Assembly (NCBI GenBank): GCA_013287275.1
Contig: JABDED010000013.1
Location: 1-53,714, forward strand
Reading direction: 5' to 3'
DNA: 53,714 nt
From: Betaproteobacteria bacterium
GTDB taxonomy: Bacteria; Pseudomonadota; Gammaproteobacteria; Burkholderiales; Burkholderiaceae_D
The notes beneath the pieces were generated by a model, which saw nothing but the letters and a program-made list of their open reading frames with translations, searched no databases and was not told where the DNA came from. Shown here piece by piece: positions 47,741 through 53,714 of this stretch (within the stretch, counting starts at the first letter, position 1; every line of letters begins with the position of its first letter). Position numbers and translations under genes: made by a program.

Positions 47741-48304
47741 TTAATGGGTTACGCCATCCCTTTTGATCACTTTAAAGAAAGTGAGGAACAGGATGTGCAT
47801 ATCCAGTCCGAATGAACGGTGTTGCAGATAATACGCATCCAGATCGACTTTTTCAGGTATGGGCAGTTCGTCGCGGCCATTGATCTGCGCCCAGCCGGTC
47901 AGCCCGGGCAGAATTTCATGCACTTTTTGCTCGGTGCGCAGGCTGATCAGGTCGTATTGATTGTACAGGGCCGGGCGCGGGCCGACAAAACTCATATCGC
48001 CCGCCAGGATACTCCAGAGCTGCGGCAATTCATCGAGGCTGGTTTTTCGCAGGAAAGAGCCGACCGGAGTCAGATATTGATCCGGGTTGCTCAGCAAATG
48101 GGTCGCTACGGCGGGGGTGTCGGTGCGCATGGTGCGGAATTTAGGCATGCGGAATATCGCGTTATAGCGGCCCACCCGGTCCGACCAGTAAACCGCGGGG
48201 CCGGCGGATGTCAGCTTGACGCAAATGGCGACGATGGCAATCGGCAGTATCAGGATGCATGCCGCCAACAGCGCCAGCAATAAGTCAAAGGAACGTTTCA
48301 GCAT
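47741..48304 (-). CDS. Monotopic phosphoglycosyl transferase (PglC/WcaJ-type, minimal)
   Basis: A 187-residue initiating sugar transferase. It has an N-terminal re-entrant hydrophobic helix ([20 protein letters not shown]), then [25 protein letters not shown] with the catalytic Asp-Glu, [13 protein letters not shown] and [14 protein letters not shown]. It moves a sugar phosphate from UDP-sugar to undecaprenyl phosphate. The upstream frame to 48430 is probably noncoding; ATG 48304 gives the minimal PglC-like size. Linked to the dehydratase and the epimerase, it would use UDP-QuiNAc or a relative. Confidence 0.92.
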   Translation of the reverse strand: MLKRSFDLLLALLAACILILPIAIVAICVKLTSAGPAVYWSDRVGRYNAIFRMPKFRTMRTDTPAVATHLLSNPDQYLTPVGSFLRKTSLDELPQLWSILAGDMSFVGPRPALYNQYDLISLRTEQKVHEILPGLTGWAQINGRDELPIPEKVDLDAYYLQHRSFGLDMHILFLTFFKVIKRDGVTH

Positions 48305-48315
48305 GAAGATATGGA

Positions 48316-49269
48316 TTAGTGTTTCATCAATGTTCTGGCGGTGGCCTGCAAACCCTGGCGCACGGTAAACGGAGGGGTCCATCCGAGCAGGGTCCTGGCC
48401 TTGCCGATATCGACCTGCAGCGACTGGCACAGCCTCTGCGCGGCCGATTTTTTTCCGGCCAGTGTCGCCAGCAGCATCAGCAGCGCAGGCGGGAAGGGTA
48501 GCAGACGGGACCGCAAGTCGAAAGCCTCGGCCGAGTTTTGCAGCAATTCCGTGGTCGACAAGTCATGATCGTCGGAAACCAGGAATACTTGGTTATACGC
48601 CGCCGGGTTATCGGCGCACTTCAGCACCAGGCTGACCAGGTTCTGTAAGTACACGAAGCTGCGTTTGTTATGGATGCTGCCCAGCGGCAACGGCAGGCCT
48701 TTTTTGACCCACTGCATCATGCTGAGGAAATTGGCGCGGACACCGGGACCGTAGACTAGCGGCGGGCGGATGATGGTGACCGCCATGCCGGTTGCTTTCG
48801 CCAAGTCTAGCAGGGCCAGTTCCGCCTCGTATTTGGAGATGCCGTAGGGGTCGGATGGATTCGGCGGCGTATTTTCGGTAAACGGGGCACCCGGTTGGCT
48901 TACTTCGCCGTTGACCTTGACCGAGCTCAAAAAAATGAATTGCCTGGCGCCAGCGGCGGCGGCCTGGCGTGCCAGGTTTAGAGTCGCGTCTACATTGAGG
49001 CGGCGAAACAGCGCCAGCGGATCGCTGGCAGTGTCCTGCATCACATGCACGCGCGCGGCGCAATGGATGACGGTGCTGATGCCGGACAGGCAGGGCGTCC
49101 AGTCGGTTTCTGCATTGATATCGGGAACCAGATGCACTTTGGCGTCCGTTTGCTGCACCGGCGGCTTGCGGCTGACACAGGTCAGCGGGATAGCCTGCTG
49201 CAGCAAGTTTTGCGCAATGGCGTGTCCTACGAAGCCGGTAGCCCCGGTCAGTAATACGGATAATGTCAT
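48316..49269 (-). CDS. NAD-dependent epimerase/dehydratase, probable 4-ketoreductase (WbpV type)
   Basis: A 317-residue extended SDR. Start VLLTGATGFVGHAIAQNLL, then FIFLSSVKVNGE, catalytic DPYGISKYEAELAL with YxxxK. In O-antigen loci such a gene next to WbpM and an initiating transferase reduces UDP-4-keto-6-deoxy-GlcNAc to UDP-QuiNAc; other assignments (UDP-FucNAc, GalE type) remain possible. It overlaps neither neighbour; gaps are 8 and 11 bp. Confidence 0.88.
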   Translation of the reverse strand: MTLSVLLTGATGFVGHAIAQNLLQQAIPLTCVSRKPPVQQTDAKVHLVPDINAETDWTPCLSGISTVIHCAARVHVMQDTASDPLALFRRLNVDATLNLARQAAAAGARQFIFLSSVKVNGEVSQPGAPFTENTPPNPSDPYGISKYEAELALLDLAKATGMAVTIIRPPLVYGPGVRANFLSMMQWVKKGLPLPLGSIHNKRSFVYLQNLVSLVLKCADNPAAYNQVFLVSDDHDLSTTELLQNSAEAFDLRSRLLPFPPALLMLLATLAGKKSAAQRLCQSLQVDIGKARTLLGWTPPFTVRQGLQATARTLMKH

Positions 49270-49277
49270 GAATGAAA

Positions 49278-50069
49278 CTATTTAACCGAAGTCAGGTTTG
49301 CCTGGCGGTCGTAGATGAAATAACGGCGGGACAAAAATTTCAGGAAGCTGCGGAAAAACCAGGACGCATGCTGGGAGATCAGGTTACGGTTTTTGTGCGC
49401 CGCAATATGCGTCGCCTTTAGCGACGGATAGTAGCGCACGCCATTGCCCAGCAATTTTTGCGAGCGGTAGCAGATATCCACGTCTTCAAAATACATGAAG
49501 TAGCGCGGGTCGAAGCCTTCCAGCGCCGAGTAGTGCATTGCGTCGAAGGCCAGGAAGGCACCCGATGCCCAGTCCACGTGGCAGATATTGTCCATCTGCG
49601 CCTTGTCGTAGGGCTGCGACAGTGAGCGCACCACGGCCATGCGGATTAATGAAAATACGTCGGGAAAGCGGCGGATGTTGGAATCGGCAACCGCGTAATG
49701 CTGATCGCGGTAGAGATTGATGGTGGCAATCGGAAACCTGTCCCTATGCATTTGCTCGGCCAGGCAGACGATGGATTCCGGGTCTATCGTGATGTCCGGG
49801 TTCATCACCACGAAGGTGTCGCCCGGCTTGAAGCCGACCTGGCTGCGCACCAGCTCATACAGGAAGTTGTTATTGTCGCCAAAGCCCATGCCGGGTTTTG
49901 CATCGCTATAGGAAATGCCATGCTGCTCGCAAAAAGCACGCAGGCGTTTGCCTGGCTTATTGTCCTTGACCCATACCTTCATGCGCGGGCCCGCATTCTG
50001 CAGGCCGCCGAGCTGGCTTGCGATCAGCAAATCCTCGTGGCCGTGACTGACGATGGCGACATGAATCAT
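49278..50069 (-). CDS. Family 2 glycosyltransferase
   Basis: A 263-residue GT-A glycosyltransferase. N-terminal IHVAIVSHGHEDLLIASQLG, donor region VVMNPDITIDPES with an Asp-X-Asp-like motif, acceptor region DWASGAFLAFDAMHYSALEG, and YFEDVDICYRSQ with the catalytic acid. Resembles rhamnosyltransferases of O-antigen clusters; rmlD is in the same run. The sugar transferred is not proven. Confidence 0.88.
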   Translation of the reverse strand: MIHVAIVSHGHEDLLIASQLGGLQNAGPRMKVWVKDNKPGKRLRAFCEQHGISYSDAKPGMGFGDNNNFLYELVRSQVGFKPGDTFVVMNPDITIDPESIVCLAEQMHRDRFPIATINLYRDQHYAVADSNIRRFPDVFSLIRMAVVRSLSQPYDKAQMDNICHVDWASGAFLAFDAMHYSALEGFDPRYFMYFEDVDICYRSQKLLGNGVRYYPSLKATHIAAHKNRNLISQHASWFFRSFLKFLSRRYFIYDRQANLTSVK

Positions 50070-50120
50070 ATTGAAATGCTATCCTTAGAGCGGTAAACAA
50101 TACACTTAGCCTATGCGGGC

Positions 50121-51545
50121 TCAAGCAAGTGTGTCCGGAGCCTGTTTGCCTCCAAATCTGACCTGCTTCCAGTAAATCAAGAAGAACCGTATGAGTTTCA
50201 ATGAGGGCACGGTGTGGACCGGAATGGCCGGCCCCTTGCGCGAAGCCCAGATTTTCTCATAAAACCTGTCGTCTATTGTGCCGGGATTTTCCCACGGAGG
50301 TTGTTTTTCATCTTTCCTGAGATCATATGCATATCTGATCCTGTCGGCAACGTTTTCTATGTCATGTGCCTCATGTATTTGTGCAAGTATTGCCGCAGTT
50401 TCAAGCTTTCCCCTTTGCTGCGTTGCAAGAAAAGCCGCCAGATCTCTGACCAGTTCCTGCAGGCTGGCTGATTTCAGCTGGTCGGCCGGCGAATAGCCGT
50501 GCGAGCCGGTCAAGACGCCAAAACTGGGGATGCCAAGGCTGAATATCTCTGGGAAAGCGGTTCCGCCGGTCAAGGGAAAACTGTCTACATAAGCGCTGGC
50601 CTGCATCAAAAAGCCGAGATATTTCTCGTGCGGCATTTTTTTATAAAACGAAACCCTCGATCTCAGCGTCAGCCTTACCTTCCACCACCACCAGTCGGAC
50701 CACAGCGAAGGGCCGATCACGACCAGCCGGTCTTGCCTGACCCTGGCGTATTCAAGCACAAATTGCGGGAACGAAAATTGGTCGCTCGGCTTATATTTAT
50801 AGGCGGTACCCGCCGATGCAAGATAGGCCGTGTCATGTGAGGCAGCCGGAGAGAAAGAGGGCACCTTTTCAGGGAATTTCAGCGGTATGCCGGCGTATAC
50901 CGATTTATCCTGGATATTGCGCCGTGCACGCAGCGCCCAGCCAAAATAGCTGACCTCCAGCACCCTGTCCGCAATTCCGTGGCCATAAGAAAACACATGG
51001 TCGGCGTGATTGTATAAAAGCACCTTCACCCCGAAAAACCGGGCGGCTAGTGCCGCGGCCAGCACGGTTTCTATATCGTAAGGGTGGACATGCAGGATGA
51101 TAGTTGCATGCTGCGCAAAAATATCGATCAGGCCCTGGATTTTTTGCCTGCTGCCGGCTTGCCTGGGCAGCAAGGCGCAGCCGTGCCTAGCCCTGGTTAG
51201 TTTGCGCAAGGCGTTCGGCTCTACCGTTTCTACTATCTGCACTGCGGCGTCGGCCAGTGCGGCCGACGACAGCAAATGCTCGACGATGCGGGTATGTCCG
51301 CCAGTGTCATACGCCTTGGTCAGGACATGCAGATATTCGCAGCGCTGCTCGGGACGGGCGCCCGGCGTAAATTCGCCGCCGTATTTTTGCAGCAGCAGCA
51401 ATTCCAGTTGCGCCAGTTCATATTGGCCTACGCTGTTTTTCCACAGCAGGTCGCCCAGAAAGCGCGACATGGAGATAGCTTCATCGAAATGCCGCGCATT
51501 GCCTATGGCGTCGATCGAACGCTGGATAAAGACGGGGAGGCTCAT
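50121..51545 (-). CDS. Putative glycosyltransferase (GT-B fold), unfamiliar type
   Basis: A 474-residue protein. The open frame is 100 codons longer, but the ATG at 51545 (MSLPVFIQRSIDAIG) lies 2 bp from the wzx stop. The N-terminal 100 residues are helical. A Rossmann-like part follows with HVHPYDIETVLAAALAA and VLLYNHADHVFSYG, and the C-terminal half has ASAYVDSFPLTGGTAFPEIF, then SLGIPSFGVLTG, resembling a donor site of GT-B enzymes. A run of four Trp (SDWWWWKVRL) stands in the middle. Lower GC than most of the cluster. I do not know a close named relative. Confidence 0.72.
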   Translation of the reverse strand: MSLPVFIQRSIDAIGNARHFDEAISMSRFLGDLLWKNSVGQYELAQLELLLLQKYGGEFTPGARPEQRCEYLHVLTKAYDTGGHTRIVEHLLSSAALADAAVQIVETVEPNALRKLTRARHGCALLPRQAGSRQKIQGLIDIFAQHATIILHVHPYDIETVLAAALAARFFGVKVLLYNHADHVFSYGHGIADRVLEVSYFGWALRARRNIQDKSVYAGIPLKFPEKVPSFSPAASHDTAYLASAGTAYKYKPSDQFSFPQFVLEYARVRQDRLVVIGPSLWSDWWWWKVRLTLRSRVSFYKKMPHEKYLGFLMQASAYVDSFPLTGGTAFPEIFSLGIPSFGVLTGSHGYSPADQLKSASLQELVRDLAAFLATQQRGKLETAAILAQIHEAHDIENVADRIRYAYDLRKDEKQPPWENPGTIDDRFYEKIWASRKGPAIPVHTVPSLKLIRFFLIYWKQVRFGGKQAPDTLA

Positions 51546-51547
51546 GC

Positions 51548-52795
51548 TTATTGATAGTCCGTTCTGTTGAGTATGGCCGCGATGCATATCCAATACAGCA
51601 GATAGTTGATGGTGAACGCGAGCACCGAGCCTTTCAATCCGAATATCGGGGTCAGCCAGTAGGTCAGCAGCACCAGTGACAGGCTGAACACAAGTTCGGT
51701 GGCGATATAGGCCCTGGTCATTGCGCGCCCCAGCATCACAAAGCCCAGCACCCAGCTGCCGATCTTGATCACATCCCCGGTCAGTTGCCATGCCAGCAGA
51801 TCCAGCATCGGGGCAAAATCGGCGGTGAAAACGATCTGTATGATCCAACTGCGCAGCAGGTAGACCGCGGCGGCGCCCAGCACGGTCACCGGCAGTACAA
51901 AGCGGTAGACGCGGCGGATTTCCTTTTTCAATTCCGCCCGGCCGGCTATTTCGGACAGCCGCGGCAGGTAGTACACGGTCAGCGTCGTAGTAATCAGCAT
52001 CAGGTACATGTCGCTGATGCGGGTCACCGCTTGCCAGTATCCGGCCGCATTCCAGCCGAAGTCCTGCACCAGGTGATTGCGTATCAGCAACTGGCTTAAG
52101 GGCACGGCGACAGCGGTGACAATTGCCATCAGCGCAAAGGCGCCGAGCTGGCGGGCGATACTGCGGTCCAATTTTCCGAACAGCATGGAGACGCTAAACC
52201 AGCCGGACTTCATGCACAGGGCCAGCGTGATGAAGGCCACGACGGACTGATTGATCGCCAGCGCCACCAGCGCACCGTACAGGCCCCAGGCGCTGGCCAG
52301 CGCCCAGGTGGCCAGCAAGGTGACGATGCTGGTGGCGATGTTGGCGGCCACATAGCTGGATACCGCTTTCTTGCCGTTCAGGATAGCCAGCAGCAGCGTG
52401 TTCAGTACAAATAGGGTCAGGCAGGCTGCCAGCCACAGGAAGACGCTGCCCAGGCTGCCGTCCTTGAGTACCAGGAGCGCCAGCGGGTGATTGAAAACGG
52501 CGATCAGCACCGATGCCGCGATGGCCGTGCTGAAAGAAATCAGGCCGGCGGTGCGCCATAGCTTGTGCTGCATGGCCGTGTCGTCGTGATACTGGGCCGT
52601 ATACTTGGTGACGCCGGTATTGATGGCGCCGCTGGCAAAGGACAGTATCATCGTGACCGCGTTCTGGAACTGGCCGATGACCGCGTACCCCGCGGGGCCT
52701 ACGTAGACTGCGAGCAATTTACTCAAGCCGAGCATGGTCAGCATGCGCACGCCGACAGCGATCGCATTCAGCAGGCTGGTGCGGATCAGGCTCAT
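51548..52795 (-). CDS. wzx: O-antigen/polysaccharide flippase (WzxE-like)
   Basis: A 415-residue, about 12-helix protein of the polysaccharide-transporter (MOP) superfamily that flips undecaprenyl-linked repeat units. Start SLLNAIAVGVRMLTMLGLSK, then VGPAGYAVIGQFQN and GVTKYTAQYHDD, which resemble enterobacterial WzxE. Chosen start ATG 52795; the frame extends to 52882 without support. It precedes a glycosyltransferase by 2 bp. Wzy and Wzz are not in the window. Confidence 0.92.
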   Translation of the reverse strand: MSLIRTSLLNAIAVGVRMLTMLGLSKLLAVYVGPAGYAVIGQFQNAVTMILSFASGAINTGVTKYTAQYHDDTAMQHKLWRTAGLISFSTAIAASVLIAVFNHPLALLVLKDGSLGSVFLWLAACLTLFVLNTLLLAILNGKKAVSSYVAANIATSIVTLLATWALASAWGLYGALVALAINQSVVAFITLALCMKSGWFSVSMLFGKLDRSIARQLGAFALMAIVTAVAVPLSQLLIRNHLVQDFGWNAAGYWQAVTRISDMYLMLITTTLTVYYLPRLSEIAGRAELKKEIRRVYRFVLPVTVLGAAAVYLLRSWIIQIVFTADFAPMLDLLAWQLTGDVIKIGSWVLGFVMLGRAMTRAYIATELVFSLSLVLLTYWLTPIFGLKGSVLAFTINYLLYWICIAAILNRTDYQ

Positions 52796-52912
52796 GTCAA
52801 TGGCCCTGGATCGACGGCATCTGTAAAGCTTGCGCCAGGAAGCCCGCTCACGATGCGCCTGAGTCGTGCACCTGTTTTGCATCTGCCGCGGAAGGAAAGG
52901 GGCATCGCAGCA

Positions 52913-53714
52913 TCAGGAGGCGCTGGCCGGGCCGGCGTCCTGCAGACAGGCCCTCATCGCCTCGTCCCATTGGGGCGGTTGTATCTGGAAGCGGCTCATC
53001 AGCAAGTCCATGGACAGCATGGAGTTGAGCGGGCGCGCAGCGGGGGTGGGATAGTCCGCCGACGGAATCCCGGTAATGCCGGGCGCGGCTTTGTTCAACA
53101 GACCCAGGCTGGCCGCCTGCGCTATGATGGCCTCGGCAAATCCGCACCAGCTGGTGCAGCCCAGCGTGCTCATATTGTAGATGCCGCTGTTTTGCCGCCA
53201 TGTTTCGAGATCAAGTGTGCTTTGTCCGGCCTGCTTGCCGGCTGCCAGGCGCTGCACGATATCCGCAGTGGCCTGCGCAATCCAGCCGGCCCAGGTTGGG
53301 GCGCCCCACTGGTCGTTGACAATTCTCAGTGCGTCCCGCTCGTTGGCCAGGCGCAGCATCGTCAGCAGGAAATTCTGGCCGAAACGCGAATACACCCAGC
53401 TGGTGCGAAAAATCAGGTGCGCGCAACCGCTGGCCGCAATCGCCTGTTCGCCCGCCCGTTTGGTCTTGCCGTAGGTATTCACCGGGCTGGGCGTATCTTG
53501 TTCGGTATACGCGGCCAGCCTGCCGTCCGCATCCCGTTTGCTGCCGTCGAACACGTAATCGGTGGAGTAGTGGATCAATGCGGCACCCAGCCTGGCAGCT
53601 TCCTCGGCGATGATGCCGGGCGCATCGCCATTGATGCTTTGCGCCAGCTCGGGCTCGCTTTCCGCTTTGTCCACCGCAGTATACGCGGCCGGGTTAATGA
53701 TCAGCGCCGGTTTT
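52913..53714 (-). CDS. rmlD: dTDP-4-dehydrorhamnose reductase (5' end outside window)
   Basis: Last step of dTDP-L-rhamnose synthesis. The frame is open to the right edge (about 267 residues present; roughly 30 N-terminal residues with the GxxGQVG motif are missing). Blocks: INPAAYTAVDKAESEPELA, IHYSTDYVFDG, catalytic YGKTKRAGE, FRTSWVYSRFGQNFLLTML, DQWGAPTW. Other rml genes probably lie beyond the edge. 117 bp separate it from wzx. Confidence 0.95.
   Translation of the reverse strand, partial: KPALIINPAAYTAVDKAESEPELAQSINGDAPGIIAEEAARLGAALIHYSTDYVFDGSKRDADGRLAAYTEQDTPSPVNTYGKTKRAGEQAIAASGCAHLIFRTSWVYSRFGQNFLLTMLRLANERDALRIVNDQWGAPTWAGWIAQATADIVQRLAAGKQAGQSTLDLETWRQNSGIYNMSTLGCTSWCGFAEAIIAQAASLGLLNKAAPGITGIPSADYPTPAARPLNSMLSMDLLMSRFQIQPPQWDEAMRACLQDAGPASAS

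Overview
The window is chromosomal DNA of a betaproteobacterium, most probably of the family Oxalobacteraceae (Herminiimonas, Janthinobacterium or Collimonas type). The grounds are the leuS-lptE-holA-proA order, the general-porin type, the pcm/rhodanese/tolC group facing waaA, the moderately high G+C content and the protein sequences themselves. The genus is an inference. I saw no insertion sequence, integrase, prophage gene, CRISPR array or rRNA gene.

Left part (1-9.6 kb) is housekeeping: the 3' end of leuS, lptE, holA, proA, a HemJ-type protein, a DsbA-fold isomerase, a THUMP-domain RNA methyltransferase, gabD and a Bcr/CflA exporter, all on the + strand. From 9.6 to 18.8 kb an AT-rich regulatory region precedes a strongly codon-biased porin. 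Three signalling genes follow: a large hybrid kinase, a REC-GGDEF diguanylate cyclase overlapping it by 4 bp, and a soluble TPR-GAF histidine kinase. From 18.9 to 21.6 kb a TetR repressor faces a small operon (SDR protein, second DsbA-fold isomerase, HD protein) across a near-perfect operator.

The stretch 21.6-25.6 kb (- strand) is the most unusual block. It encodes a free-standing TagH C-terminal domain, a PppA-like phosphatase, a PpkA-like Ser/Thr kinase with a PEGA domain, and a TssQ-type lipoprotein. These are post-translational regulators and accessory parts of type VI secretion, but no T6SS core gene lies in the window. It is followed by two small exported proteins (DUF2059, DUF4399), tRNA-Gly(CCC), trmB, a VOC protein, a GAF-GGDEF cyclase, an uppP-recQ-WYL regulator run, three little-known small genes and a TetR gene beside an extended palindrome.

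The right part (36.8-53.7 kb) is envelope biogenesis. pcm-like, rhodanese and tolC run on + and end at a bidirectional terminator. Facing them, 13 genes run on -, from rmlD (cut by the window edge) through wzx, two glycosyltransferases, an epimerase, a phosphoglycosyl transferase, a 4,6-dehydratase, a phosphohexomutase, waaC, an EamA transporter and waaA to fdtA-fdtB. Together they would build and flip an O-antigen-like glycan (probably initiated with a QuiNAc-type sugar and containing rhamnose and a 3-amino-3,6-dideoxyhexose) and make part of the lipid A-core (Kdo and heptose I).
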